Source of the DNA: Pelobacter sp. UBA6093
Lineage (GTDB): Bacteria; Desulfobacterota; Desulfuromonadia; Desulfuromonadales; Syntrophotaleaceae
NCBI GenBank assembly: GCA_002435955.1
Contig: DIWZ01000040.1
Span: forward strand, 124,732 to 188,731
DNA: 64,000 nucleotides
Direction of reading: 5' to 3'
The notes beneath the pieces were generated by a model. The model was not told where the DNA came from, searched no databases, and saw nothing but the letters and a program-made list of their open reading frames with translations. Both the position numbers and the translations under genes were made by a program. Of the stretch, positions 52,895 to 62,557 are shown piece after piece (the first letter of the stretch is position 1; every line of letters begins with the position of its first letter).

Positions 52895-53626
52895 TTATAA
52901 ACGGAATTTTTCTCCCAAGTAGGTTGCCCTCACCTCGGGACAGGAAGCAACTTGTTCCGGGTCCCCATAGGCCAGAATCTGTCCGTCCGCCAGAATGTAC
53001 GCCTTGTCACACACACCAAGGGTTTCGCGTACGTTATGGTCGGAGACAAGCACCCCGATTCCCCTATCACGCAATCGACAGATAACATTCTGAATATCAT
53101 GTACAGCCAGAGGATCGATGCCGGCAAACGGCTCATCCAGGAGAATGAACCCTGGATCGATAACCAGAGCCCGCGCAATCTCCAACCGGCGGCGTTCACC
53201 TCCGGACAGTGCATAACCCGGCGAGCGAGCCACATGCTGCAAACGAAATTCCTCGAGCAGACTATGCGCACGTTCCTTCAACTGCCCGGCGGCGCTTTTA
53301 ACGGTTTCCAGAATGGCGAGCAGATTTTCCTCTACCGTAAGTTTTCGGAAAACCGAGGCCTCCTGGGGAAGGTAGGATATGCCAGAACGAGCCCGCTGAT
53401 ACATGGGCATCCCGGTAAGATCCTGCTGATCCAGCAGCACCTTGCCCTGATCAGGCCGTATCAGCCCGACAACCATATAGAAGGAGGTGGTTTTTCCGGC
53501 GCCATTTGGCCCAAGCAGACCAACGACCTCTCCGGAGTGCACTTCCAGGTCGACGCCGCGCACGACATTTCGTCCGCGGTAGCTTTTCCAAAGATCCTTG
53601 GCTTCCAGTCTACGGCCCAACAGCAT
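52895..53626 (-). CDS. lptB: LPS export ATPase LptB
   Basis: LptB powers LPS extraction by LptF and LptG. The 243-residue ABC ATPase has Walker A GPNGAGKTT (residues 39-47), the signature YALSGGERRRLEIARAL and Walker B FILLDEPFAGIDP. The ATG at 53626 lies within the last codons of lptA, overlapping it by 17 bases; spacing to GGGG is short, so the true start could be slightly downstream. Confidence 0.95.
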   Translation of the reverse strand: MLLGRRLEAKDLWKSYRGRNVVRGVDLEVHSGEVVGLLGPNGAGKTTSFYMVVGLIRPDQGKVLLDQQDLTGMPMYQRARSGISYLPQEASVFRKLTVEENLLAILETVKSAAGQLKERAHSLLEEFRLQHVARSPGYALSGGERRRLEIARALVIDPGFILLDEPFAGIDPLAVHDIQNVICRLRDRGIGVLVSDHNVRETLGVCDKAYILADGQILAYGDPEQVASCPEVRATYLGEKFRL

Positions 53627-54113
53627 CCCCCTTGGGTGTCATAATAGCCTTGACACGCGAACCGGTCTTGCTTTTAACGATACTGCGGTCCTCTTCGAGA
53701 AAAAATACAATTTCATCACCTTCCACAGAATTTTTTCCCTGCTGAACGCGTGGCGATTCGGTCATTGTAATCGTCTCTTTGCCGACTTCATAGAGCCCCC
53801 GACCTCCAGTAGCGATACGGCCGTCCTTTTCTATCTTCACGTTACCGATAGCCTCAACCCGGGAGATTTGATTACCCTTCCCCTGATAGTACACCACCAG
53901 TTTGGCCGCCTTAATAGTCAAGCCGGCCTGCCTGGCAATCACATCACCAAGAAAGACCACCTGTCGAAGGCCCCCATCAGACTCAAGACTGCGGGACGTA
54001 ATTTCGAGTGGTTGCGACCTGTCAGAGGCCACAGTGGTGGTGGACCACACGACCCCGGGCGACACCAGCAAACTCAGTATCAACACGAGAGTCAACGCGC
54101 GCATAGAACCCAT
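53610..54113 (-). CDS. lptA: LPS transport periplasmic protein LptA
   Basis: LptA oligomerises into a bridge carrying LPS across the periplasm. The 167-residue protein has a signal peptide (residues 1-25, hydrophobic LTLVLILSLLVSPGVVWS) and an OstA beta-jellyroll with repeated short strands (VVFLGDVIARQAGLTIKA, then IEAIGNVKIEKDG-like). It starts one base after lptC ends and overlaps lptB. Confidence 0.9.
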   Translation of the reverse strand: MGSMRALTLVLILSLLVSPGVVWSTTTVASDRSQPLEITSRSLESDGGLRQVVFLGDVIARQAGLTIKAAKLVVYYQGKGNQISRVEAIGNVKIEKDGRIATGGRGLYEVGKETITMTESPRVQQGKNSVEGDEIVFFLEEDRSIVKSKTGSRVKAIMTPKGDAVGP

Positions 54114-54114
54114 T

Positions 54115-54690
54115 TTATTGATTTCCTATCCCGTCGGCAAAAATGGCCCTGACTTGCGAAGTCAACGTCAGAAAACGATCTTTCAATCCGTATCGCATAC
54201 CACGGGCGAAAAGTTCGGAGTTGCCTTTTTTTACATGCACCGGCTGATCCGTGGTCACTTCATCCGTCTTGGAAAAATAACGCAATCGCTCGGTATGGAG
54301 GGTGTACCCCTCAGTTGTTGTAATAACCACATTGCCCTGAGCCTCGATTTCGCCTGTTTCCGAGAACCAGATCCCCTGGTCGGCAGTCAGCACCATTTGT
54401 CCATGGCCCTGCTTATCGAAAAACTCCATCCGCATGTCCTGCACGGCGCTTTTGCCCTGCCCCGCATCATAAGCTCCTGATTTGGCAGTCAGCGTCCAAC
54501 GACGCAAACCATCGCTGGTTTCTGTATATTGGATATCCTGTAAGGCAAGATCGGCATCTGCGGGAAGAGAATCGACGAGGGGGTCGGGAGCAGGCTCCGA
54601 ACGGTGGGTCCACAATCTGGCCCCCAGCCCGAATACGACCGCCAGAATAGCAATAAGCAATAAATTCCGAATAGTTACCCTTCGTATCAT
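54115..54690 (-). CDS. lptC: LPS export protein LptC
   Basis: LptC passes LPS from LptB2FG to LptA. From the ATG at 54690 it is 191 residues: a single membrane anchor (about residues 8-27) and a periplasmic beta-jellyroll with GIWFSETGEIEAQGNVVI. The longer frame to 54816 overlaps kdsC and has no signal-like start. The order kdsC-lptC-lptA-lptB is the standard one. Confidence 0.88.
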   Translation of the reverse strand: MIRRVTIRNLLLIAILAVVFGLGARLWTHRSEPAPDPLVDSLPADADLALQDIQYTETSDGLRRWTLTAKSGAYDAGQGKSAVQDMRMEFFDKQGHGQMVLTADQGIWFSETGEIEAQGNVVITTTEGYTLHTERLRYFSKTDEVTTDQPVHVKKGNSELFARGMRYGLKDRFLTLTSQVRAIFADGIGNQ

Positions 54691-54763
54691 AAGTGCCGTG
54701 AGTATAGCATCATCGCTAAAGGGAGTAAAGAAGGTTCCGTAAACAATTGGCACGAGTTTTGAT

Positions 54764-55294
54764 TCACGGCCTGTCCAGCTTGGCATAGTAGCGGTCCGTG
54801 ACAGCGCCCCAACCATCCGTATGCTTCAGCAGCACCTCGCACACCTCTCGCACGGCTCCTCGGCCACCGGGCCTCGAAGCGACATAATGCACATGCTCTT
54901 TCACTTCGGCGACCGCATCGACCACCGTGGCGGAAAATCCGACGCGCAGCAAAATGGGGAGGTCAACCAGGTCATCCCCCATATAGGCGACTTCGTCATC
55001 CCTGAAGCCACGCTCGCGAAGAATTTCCTCGTAAGGAATAATTTTGTCCTTGGCCCCCTGATACAGGATTTCGATCCCCAGTTCATCGGCACGGCGCTTC
55101 ACGATGGATGAACAACGACCGGTAATGATGCCGACCTGGATACCTGCCCGCTGAAGCAGCTTCAGGCCATGGCCGTCCTTAACATCAAAACTCTTGATTT
55201 CGTCGCCATGTTCAGTGTAATGGATGCGACCATCGGTCATGATCCCGTCGACGTCCAGCAACAGCAGGCGTATTTTCGAAAGTTCCGGCCCCAT
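54764..55294 (-). CDS. kdsC: 3-deoxy-D-manno-octulosonate-8-phosphate phosphatase
   Basis: KdsC removes phosphate from Kdo-8-phosphate. It is a 176-residue HAD-family enzyme without a cap domain; the nucleophile D14 and acid D16 lie in LLLDVDGIMTDG, followed by FDVKDGHGLKLL, IITGRCS and the metal aspartate in YMGDDLVDLP. Its ATG shares one base with the kdsD stop (TGATG). Confidence 0.95.
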   Translation of the reverse strand: MGPELSKIRLLLLDVDGIMTDGRIHYTEHGDEIKSFDVKDGHGLKLLQRAGIQVGIITGRCSSIVKRRADELGIEILYQGAKDKIIPYEEILRERGFRDDEVAYMGDDLVDLPILLRVGFSATVVDAVAEVKEHVHYVASRPGGRGAVREVCEVLLKHTDGWGAVTDRYYAKLDRP

Positions 55295-56265
55295 CAGACC
55301 ACCCCCGCCTTGAGCAAGTCATGAAGATGGATAATGCCCACCGGCACGGAACTGTCGTCACTGTCAAAAACAAACAGCGAGGTGATGGAGAATTCCTCCA
55401 TTTTCTGTACCGCCTTGGCTGCCAGACTGGAGCGCAAAATGCGCTTGGGGTTGTGACTCATCACCTCACCCAGGGACAGACTCAGAACATCGCCCCCCTT
55501 GGCCATTATGCGTCGCAAATCACCGTCGGTAAACACCCCGACCAGATCTCCGGCCTGATTTAAAACACCGGTAACACCCAGTTTTTTAGTGGTAATTTCA
55601 AACAGGGCTTCTTTGAGCGGTGTGGCCGAAGTCGCCAGGGGGACATCGTTGCCGACATGCATCAGATCTTCCACCTTGAGCAGAAGTTTCTTACCCAGAG
55701 TTCCCCCGGGATGAAACAGGGCGAAGTCCTCTTCCCGGAAGCCGCGTCGTTCCAGAAGGGCCACGGCCAGAGCATCTCCCATCGCAAGGGTAACGGTGGT
55801 GCTGGCGGTAGGCGCCAGACCGAGGGGGCAGGCCTCTTCGCGCACCGCGATATTGAGGAATACATCGGCAGCGCGCGCCAAGGCGCTGTTCGACTGGCCG
55901 GTCATGGCAATCAGAGGCAACCCCATGCGCTTAATAACAGGCAGAATGCGTACGATTTCTTCGGTATTCCCGGAATTGGACACCGCAATCACGACATCCC
56001 CCTTCATGATCATGCCCAGATCACCATGAATACCTTCGGCCGGGTGAAGAAAAAATGTCGGCGTTCCGGTGGATGACATGGTGGCGGCGATTTTCTGGCA
56101 GATCAACCCGGACTTGCCCATGCCTGTAATCACCACCCGCCCCTGGCAGGACAATATCATCTCTACGGCGGCGACAAAGTGATCGTCCAGTCGCTGCGAA
56201 AGAGCGATTATGGCGTCGGCTTCAATCTGAAGAACCTTTCTGGCCGTATCCAACATATCCGTCAC
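55294..56265 (-). CDS. kdsD: Arabinose-5-phosphate isomerase
   Basis: KdsD converts ribulose-5-phosphate to arabinose-5-phosphate for Kdo. The 323-residue protein has an SIS domain (residues 35-170, with GMGKSGLICQKIAATMSST and SNSGNTEEI) and two C-terminal CBS domains (from about residue 205). The start is GTG at 56265 overlapping the kdsA stop, or ATG at 56256; spacing does not settle it. Confidence 0.94.
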   Translation of the reverse strand: MTDMLDTARKVLQIEADAIIALSQRLDDHFVAAVEMILSCQGRVVITGMGKSGLICQKIAATMSSTGTPTFFLHPAEGIHGDLGMIMKGDVVIAVSNSGNTEEIVRILPVIKRMGLPLIAMTGQSNSALARAADVFLNIAVREEACPLGLAPTASTTVTLAMGDALAVALLERRGFREEDFALFHPGGTLGKKLLLKVEDLMHVGNDVPLATSATPLKEALFEITTKKLGVTGVLNQAGDLVGVFTDGDLRRIMAKGGDVLSLSLGEVMSHNPKRILRSSLAAKAVQKMEEFSITSLFVFDSDDSSVPVGIIHLHDLLKAGVV

Positions 56266-57095
56266 TATTTATTGCTTTCTTTGATAATGGCATCGATTGC
56301 CAGCAACTCTTGAAGAACCGTTTTCACTTGCGAAAGGGGCAGGGAATTGGCTCCGTCACACAGGGCACGATCCGGGTCCGGGTGTACTTCCCAGAACAGA
56401 CCGTCGATACCCACGGCGACAGCGGCACGCGACAGCGCTGCAACAAATTGCCGTTGCCCGCCCGAGGAGGTGCCGGCTCCTCCCGGCAACTGTACGGCAT
56501 GCGTGGCATCAAAGATGACCGGACATCCCATCTCGCGCATGATGGCAAGCGAACGCATGTCGACGACCAGGTTATTGTAACCGAAGGATGTCCCGCGTTC
56601 GGTCAGAAGGATGCGGTCATTGCCGGTCGAAGAAACCTTTGCTACGGCATTGGCCATATCCCAGGGTGCCAGGAATTGGCCTTTTTTTATATTGACTACT
56701 TTGCCGCTGCGGCCGGCGGCCATCAACAGATCGGTCTGACGGCACAAAAAAGCGGGGATCTGAAGAATATCCAGAACCTCGGCCGCTGCTTCAACCTGAC
56801 TGATATCGTGAATATCCGACAACACCGGCAAGCCCGTCTGTCGGCGGACCTCGCCGAGAATACGCAAGCCCTCATCAAGCCCGGGACCGCGATAGGCAGA
56901 GACCGAGGTTCGGTTGGCTTTGTCAAAAGAAGCCTTAAAAACAACCTCGATCCCAAGCTCGATCTTCAACTGCAGCAATTGCCGGGCAATGTCCAGGGTA
57001 TGCTCTTCCCCTTCCATGGCGCACGGCCCGGCAATCAGAACAAAGGGCCGCCCTCCACCAAAAGTGACATCGGCCACCTTCAATGCATCAGGCAT
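56265..57095 (-). CDS. kdsA: 3-deoxy-8-phosphooctulonate synthase
   Basis: KdsA joins PEP with arabinose-5-phosphate to give Kdo-8-phosphate. From the ATG at 57095 (GAGG six bases upstream, right after the pyrG stop) it is 276 residues. Family segments are LIAGPCAMEGEEHTL, FKASFDKANRTS, and the DATHAVQLPGG motif. Two ATGs upstream within pyrG extend the frame but have poorer sites. Confidence 0.95.
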   Translation of the reverse strand: MPDALKVADVTFGGGRPFVLIAGPCAMEGEEHTLDIARQLLQLKIELGIEVVFKASFDKANRTSVSAYRGPGLDEGLRILGEVRRQTGLPVLSDIHDISQVEAAAEVLDILQIPAFLCRQTDLLMAAGRSGKVVNIKKGQFLAPWDMANAVAKVSSTGNDRILLTERGTSFGYNNLVVDMRSLAIMREMGCPVIFDATHAVQLPGGAGTSSGGQRQFVAALSRAAVAVGIDGLFWEVHPDPDRALCDGANSLPLSQVKTVLQELLAIDAIIKESNK

Positions 57096-57096
57096 C

Positions 57097-58701
57097 TCAG
57101 ACCTCATCATGCGACTTTAAACTGGCACCGACAAAAGACTCGAACAGCGGATGCGGTTCCATGGGTCGGGAACGAAACTCGGGATGGAACTGGCAGCCCA
57201 AAAACCAGGGATGATCCTCAATTTCGACAATTTCGACAAGTTCCGCCTCGTCATAGACCCCGGAAATAACAAGTCCACCATTTTCCAGGCGCTCACGATA
57301 GGCATTATTAAACTCATAGCGATGCCGATGCCTCTCAAGAACATCCTCCTGGCCATAAATACGCCGTGCCAGGGTCCCTTCAATCAACTGGCAGGGATAG
57401 GCTCCAAGACGCATGGTCCCACCTTTACGGGTAATCTTCTTCTGGTGTTCCATGATATGGATGACCGCATTGGCCGCATCCTCCTTGAATTCGGAGGAGA
57501 AACAGTCTTCGATGCTGCAGACGTTGCGGGCGAATTCCACGACGGCCATCTGCATGCCAAGACAGATGCCGAAAAAGGGCATCTTGTTCTCCCTGGCAAA
57601 ACGAATCGCGGCAATCTTGCCTTCGCTGCCGCGCTGGCCGAAACCGCCAGGCACCAGAATGCCGTTCACGCCTTTAAAAGTATCCCCGATGCCATGCCGC
57701 TCCAGGGCCTCGGAATCGACATAAACCAGATTCACGCGGCAATTGTTGGCAATGCCGCCATGAATAAGTGCCTCCGACAAAGATTTGTAACTCTCTGTGA
57801 GTTCAACGTATTTGCCGACAATGGCGATGGTGGTTTCAGACTCAGGCTGGTGAAAACGTTTTACAATGCGTTCCCATTCGGTAAGATCAGGCGCCTTGGT
57901 CCAGATATTCAGATAATCGATAATTCTTTCGTCAAGCCCCTCTTCATGATAGGTGATGGGCACCTCATAAATACATGAAACGTCGCGCGCCGTAATGACG
58001 GCCTCTTCGTTGACATTGCAAAAAAGCGCGATCTTGGCTTTCATGTCCCGCGGGATTTCCCGGTCACAGCGACACAGCAGAATATCGGGTTGGATGCCGA
58101 TCTCGCGCAATTCCTTGACGCTGTGCTGGGTCGGTTTGGTTTTCAACTCCCCGGCGGTCGGGATATAGGGAACCAGCGTCAGGTGAACATAAAGGACATT
58201 CTCCCGTCCGCGATCCACCCGAAACTGACGTATGGCTTCCAGAAACGGCAACGATTCAATATCCCCGACAGTGCCGCCCACTTCAACGATGGCAACATCG
58301 ACATCCTTGGAGTTCGCCAGGATCTTGGATTTGATCTCGTTGGTAATATGCGGGATCACCTGCACGGTGCCACCAAGATAGTCGCCCCGCCGTTCCTTGC
58401 GAATGACGGAATCGTAAACCTGGCCGGTGGTAAAATTGGACTTCTGGCTTAACCGCGCAGAGGTGTAACGCTCGTAATGGCCAAGGTCAAGGTCCGTTTC
58501 CGCGCCGTCATCGGTGACAAATACTTCACCATGCTGAAAAGGGCTCATGGTGCCTGGATCCACATTGATATAGGGGTCCATTTTCTGCATGGACACCCGA
58601 AGGCCCCTGGCCTCCATCAAGGCCCCGATGGAAGCAGCGGCCAGCCCTTTGCCGAGGGAAGAAACCACCCCGCCGGTGATGAACAAAAATTTGGTTTTCA
58701 T
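57097..58701 (-). CDS. pyrG: CTP synthase
   Basis: PyrG aminates UTP to CTP, needed by KdsB and CdsA among others. The 534-residue protein has the synthetase start KFLFITGGVVSSLGKGL, and from about residue 290 a glutaminase domain with the nucleophile cysteine in FGICLGMQ and the histidine-glutamate pair in CQFHPEF. The start at 58701 fits the family; the longer frame to 58752 does not. Confidence 0.96.
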   Translation of the reverse strand: MKTKFLFITGGVVSSLGKGLAAASIGALMEARGLRVSMQKMDPYINVDPGTMSPFQHGEVFVTDDGAETDLDLGHYERYTSARLSQKSNFTTGQVYDSVIRKERRGDYLGGTVQVIPHITNEIKSKILANSKDVDVAIVEVGGTVGDIESLPFLEAIRQFRVDRGRENVLYVHLTLVPYIPTAGELKTKPTQHSVKELREIGIQPDILLCRCDREIPRDMKAKIALFCNVNEEAVITARDVSCIYEVPITYHEEGLDERIIDYLNIWTKAPDLTEWERIVKRFHQPESETTIAIVGKYVELTESYKSLSEALIHGGIANNCRVNLVYVDSEALERHGIGDTFKGVNGILVPGGFGQRGSEGKIAAIRFARENKMPFFGICLGMQMAVVEFARNVCSIEDCFSSEFKEDAANAVIHIMEHQKKITRKGGTMRLGAYPCQLIEGTLARRIYGQEDVLERHRHRYEFNNAYRERLENGGLVISGVYDEAELVEIVEIEDHPWFLGCQFHPEFRSRPMEPHPLFESFVGASLKSHDEV

Positions 58702-58817
58702 GTACAATGCCTCCGTCCGGAGGGGCGCTATCGCACCACCCTCAAGGATCAAAACGAAAATTCGAATTCTACACGGAAAATTCAGAGATTTAAAGTATCA
58801 ATATCCCGGCTCAATAA

Positions 58818-59570
58818 TCAAAGTGTCTGCAGATAAGCTTCAACCCTGGCCAGATCTTCAGGAGTATCGACCCCCAGGCTGACAAGGTCGGTCTCCACCA
58901 CCCGGATCGGATAGCCATGTTCCAAAGCCCGAAGCTGCTCAAGTTTTTCCAGATTTTCAAGGGGCGTCGACGGCAATTGCGCAAACTTCAGAAGAAACTC
59001 CCGTCTGTAAACATAGAGGCCGACGTGGCGGAACAACCCCAGTGAACCTGGCGATATTTCGGGATCATCGACCAGCAAATCCCTGGGATAGGGGATCGAC
59101 GCACGGGAAAAATATAGCGCAAATCCCCGAACGTCAGTCACAACCTTGACGACGTTGGAGTCACGGTACTCCTGCCAGGTCAATAGCGGGGTCTTGAGAG
59201 TCCCCATGGGAATCTGCGAATTCGCCGCCAACGGTGCGACCGCCGCTTCAATCATGCGCGGATCGATAAGCGGCTCATCCCCCTGAACATTGACCACCAA
59301 CTGGGTATCGAGCCTTGCGGTTACTTCCGCCAGACGGTCGGTGCCGGTAGCGTGGTCAGCCCTGGTCATCTGCACTTCACCACCAAATTTTTCAACTTCC
59401 TCGGCAATGCGTTGATCGTCGGTGGCCACAACCACCCTGTCAATGCAGGACGCTTGAGCGGTACGCTCATAGACGCGCTGAATCATGGTTTTTCCGAGAA
59501 TACGGGCAAGGGGTTTTCCCGGAAAACGCGATGAAGCATAGCGGGCAGGAATAACCGCAGTAATCGACAT
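58818..59570 (-). CDS. kdsB: 3-deoxy-manno-octulosonate cytidylyltransferase
   Basis: KdsB activates Kdo as CMP-Kdo for lipid A. The 250-residue protein has the nucleotidyltransferase start VIPARYASSRFPGKPL, the VVATDD and NVQGDEPL motifs. It is the first gene of the LPS-rpoN-PTS series, with a promoter at 59611-59639 just upstream. Confidence 0.96.
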   Translation of the reverse strand: MSITAVIPARYASSRFPGKPLARILGKTMIQRVYERTAQASCIDRVVVATDDQRIAEEVEKFGGEVQMTRADHATGTDRLAEVTARLDTQLVVNVQGDEPLIDPRMIEAAVAPLAANSQIPMGTLKTPLLTWQEYRDSNVVKVVTDVRGFALYFSRASIPYPRDLLVDDPEISPGSLGLFRHVGLYVYRREFLLKFAQLPSTPLENLEKLEQLRALEHGYPIRVVETDLVSLGVDTPEDLARVEAYLQTL

Positions 59571-59610
59571 GGCCGGATATCATCCTTTCAAGGTAAAAAA
59601 ATTCGTCCGT

Positions 59611-59639
59611 AGGGTAAGAAAACGCGCCAGGCTTGTCAA
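59611..59639 (-). promoter_or_regulatory. Promoter for the kdsB series
   Basis: Minus-strand TTGACA (59639-59634) is 17 bases from TACCCT (59616-59611): perfect -35, poor -10. Confidence 0.55.
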
Positions 59640-59826
59640 GAACGGTGCGGGGTATCGCAAGAAAAAGGCGCCAAGAAGATCTCCATGAGCCGCTCCCTGC
59701 TGGTCCACTCCACACGGATCGACACCATAAAGACCATAATGCTTTCATTAGCGATAGATAAGTGTCCGTTTTTTATGGAATTTACCTGTCATTAATAACA
59801 GTGTTTGTGTTAAAAGATTGCAGCTA

Positions 59827-59860
59827 GTGTTCATCCATAGTTTCCGGATGGACACCAGTT
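59827..59860. repeat. Dispersed repeat, copy D (end fragment)
   Basis: Bases 59827-59855 are identical over 29 positions to the hairpin-bearing end of copy A (2063-2091). The remainder of the element is absent. It lies about 85 bases before the TonB receptor start. Confidence 0.75.
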
Positions 59861-59944
59861 AGAAACCGTGCCACATAGTCGTCACGAAAAAACCATGACT
59901 CCGCTGGTTTTCACAGGTTCCTCAAGCCTCTGGCGAATGGGCCC

Positions 59945-62455
59945 TTGAATCACCAAAAGCCAAGCCATCGAGCTGACGTCCGCCATGAGGTCGCATTGCA
60001 GTTCCATACCCTGTTGATATTGCTGACAGTATCCCTCTTGCCGGTGTCAGGCTTGCTGGCCGGGGTTTCCGCAACCCGGGCATCGGAAACCAGGCAGGAG
60101 ATTTTCCCTGGCGATCAAGCACCTGCAGCGACCTTGCTCCCTCCCGTCATGGTACTTGGGCAACGCGAACCGCTGACGGATGCATCACGCACTATCGATC
60201 GAAATACTATCGGCAGCTTTCCCAACGGCAACGGCAGCATCAACGAAATACTTTCCATTCTGCCTGACATTCAGTTCAGCGAGACCTCCAATCTTTCGAC
60301 CCAGGGTGGTGAGATCCTCCCCCCTTCCATCTCCATCTCCGGCGGGAAAATTTACAGCAACAACTTTATGATCGACGGCATGAGCAACAACAATCTTCTC
60401 GACCCGGCCGAGGACAATCTGTTTGGAGACAACGCATTACCCGGGCATCCCCAGGAGATCTTTTTAGCCCCCGACCTGGTTCAAAAGATCGATGTATACC
60501 AAAACAACATTCCGGCGAGGTATGGGGGATTCACCGGGGGAGTGGTTGATGCAAAAACGATAGATCCGCTCATGGGGTGGCGCGGCGTACTGCGTTATCG
60601 TACCACCCGCGACAGTTGGACTCGGTTCCACATTGACGATAGGAACACAGAAGCCTTCCGGAAGTCCAACAGTCACGAAAATCAGCCGGAGTTTGAAAGA
60701 CATGACGCCGGAGCGACCCTTCACATCCCCTTGACCGATCACTCAGCGGCCCTGCTGTCTTATCAGCTGCTATACTCAAAAATCCCGCTGCGCCATTTTA
60801 GTCAGGCTCATTCGCAGTACCGCCGCCTCGAAAACTTTTTCTTCAAATACCTCTTAGACCTCTCGACCGACAGTTCCCTCAGTCTGTCCTTGTCAAGTTC
60901 CCCATACGAATCCCATTATTTCAAGCCCAACTACCTGAACAGTGACACGGTTTTAAAAAAGGACGCGTACCAGGGTACGGTCGAATACCACAAGGACTTT
61001 TCGATCGTTGACTGGCAATTGAAAACGGCATGGCGGGAAGGCTCTACAACCCGTGAGGCTCCTGCCGACATCAAATTCTGGGCAAAAACACCCAGCAAAT
61101 CATGGGGAGATCTGGCGAACACCTTTTACAGCATGGAAGGCGCATTCGGCGACATTCAATCCCGGCAGAAAGCCTTTGAGCTTAAAAATAACTTCTCTTT
61201 CTCAACCATATCGATCGGACCGACCTCAAACACCATCAGCACCGGCCTGGACTACCAGCATCTGGAAGGAGAATTCAAGCGAAAGGAACAGAGTTCCTAT
61301 TATTTTAGGCCCATCAAGAAGGCCTCTGTTGAATGCAGTGAGAGCAGTCCCGACTGCGTTCCTGATGAGCAGTATTTTTCCAGAAGAATCGTCTACCATC
61401 CGCAATCGACCCGGGTCGCGATCAACCTCTACGACCTCTATGCCGAAGATATCATAACCTTAAAGAGACTCGAGTTGCGCCCTGGAGTGCGTATCTCGCA
61501 TGATGATTTCATGAACAATCTCAATGTGGCCCACCGCATTGCCGGCGCCTGGGATCTGTTTGGCAACCGCGATACGGTGCTTGTTGGAGGGATCAACCGC
61601 TATTACGGCAACACCTTACTGACGTACAAGCTGAAGGAGGAGAAAAAACCGCTCGTCCGGGAAACCCGATCCCTGGAGAATAATGGGCAACCGAGGGCAT
61701 GGGAAGAAGACACATCATACAGATACAAACGGTCCGGGAAATATTCTCGACTCAAAACGCCTTTTGTCGATGAGTGGCTAATCGGCTTCGATCAACAGCT
61801 ATTCGGAGGGACGGCCTCCTTCCGTTTTGCAGAAAGAGACGGGAAGGACGAATTCGCCAAAGAAACCAGCACTCCGGATGAAGATGGTGTTACGCATTAT
61901 ATCCTGAACAACAACGGTTACAGCAACCATCATAGTTATATCCTGAGTTGGGAACGCAGATGGCGTAACCATTATTTCCAAATCAACGGAACCTTTGAAA
62001 AAAGCACGGCCAGCAACGAAACCTACGATGATACTCTCGATGAAAACAACCTTGACGATCTTGTGTGGTACGACGGACACGTCATCAACATAACCGATCT
62101 GCCAAGGAAGGACTTTAATCGCCCCTGGCTTATCAACCTGCTCTATGTCGGGCAACTCCCTCGCAACATCACCTTCAGCAGCCTGTTGAAATATCGCAGC
62201 GGCTACCAGGCATTACAAAAGTCCGGCCAGATGCATGCGGATCTCGGTATCCCCATTTACCAGGAAACGAAACTTGGCGGCGCGACAATCGTCGACTGTA
62301 AAATCGATTGGCGCACCCGTCTATGGGCCAGGCAGGAGCTGCTGTTGAGTCTGGAAGTCCTCAATCTGCTGGATAAAAAAGCCGCAGTGGGCGGACGGGA
62401 GGATGAATACGAAATGGGGCGGCAGTTCTGGCTTGGTGCGCAATATTTCTTTTAA
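59945..62455 (+). CDS. TonB-dependent outer-membrane receptor
   Basis: The 836-residue protein has an N-terminal signal-like segment (about residues 20-45), a possible TonB box (PPVMVLGQRE), a plug domain (about residues 65-200: SINEILSILPDIQ, then ARYGGFTGGVVD) and a large barrel ending in phenylalanine (WLGAQYFF), the usual outer-membrane signature. The barrel has many SRTY-rich strands. The substrate cannot be told; no heme or siderophore genes adjoin. No in-frame ATG exists near the start, so a TTG at 59945 or another TTG around residue 18 must be used. Confidence 0.88.
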   Translation: MNHQKPSHRADVRHEVALQFHTLLILLTVSLLPVSGLLAGVSATRASETRQEIFPGDQAPAATLLPPVMVLGQREPLTDASRTIDRNTIGSFPNGNGSINEILSILPDIQFSETSNLSTQGGEILPPSISISGGKIYSNNFMIDGMSNNNLLDPAEDNLFGDNALPGHPQEIFLAPDLVQKIDVYQNNIPARYGGFTGGVVDAKTIDPLMGWRGVLRYRTTRDSWTRFHIDDRNTEAFRKSNSHENQPEFERHDAGATLHIPLTDHSAALLSYQLLYSKIPLRHFSQAHSQYRRLENFFFKYLLDLSTDSSLSLSLSSSPYESHYFKPNYLNSDTVLKKDAYQGTVEYHKDFSIVDWQLKTAWREGSTTREAPADIKFWAKTPSKSWGDLANTFYSMEGAFGDIQSRQKAFELKNNFSFSTISIGPTSNTISTGLDYQHLEGEFKRKEQSSYYFRPIKKASVECSESSPDCVPDEQYFSRRIVYHPQSTRVAINLYDLYAEDIITLKRLELRPGVRISHDDFMNNLNVAHRIAGAWDLFGNRDTVLVGGINRYYGNTLLTYKLKEEKKPLVRETRSLENNGQPRAWEEDTSYRYKRSGKYSRLKTPFVDEWLIGFDQQLFGGTASFRFAERDGKDEFAKETSTPDEDGVTHYILNNNGYSNHHSYILSWERRWRNHYFQINGTFEKSTASNETYDDTLDENNLDDLVWYDGHVINITDLPRKDFNRPWLINLLYVGQLPRNITFSSLLKYRSGYQALQKSGQMHADLGIPIYQETKLGGATIVDCKIDWRTRLWARQELLLSLEVLNLLDKKAAVGGREDEYEMGRQFWLGAQYFF

Positions 62456-62557
62456 CCTGGTTCCGATGCGGCAACCCGAAACCGGCCAGCGGTTGGTGCC
62501 CGTTGCCAAACGCGAAGCTTAAGGCCTGGGACATATGTCCGAGCACAGACTCCCAGG

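Larger units (their letters stand above)
59571..59944. other. Intergenic region between kdsB and the TonB receptor
   Basis: The region between the two divergent genes holds the kdsB promoter and a fragment of the dispersed repeat. The rest (59640-59826) is A/T-richer and shows no gene; a TonB receptor promoter was not convincingly located. Confidence 0.5.
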
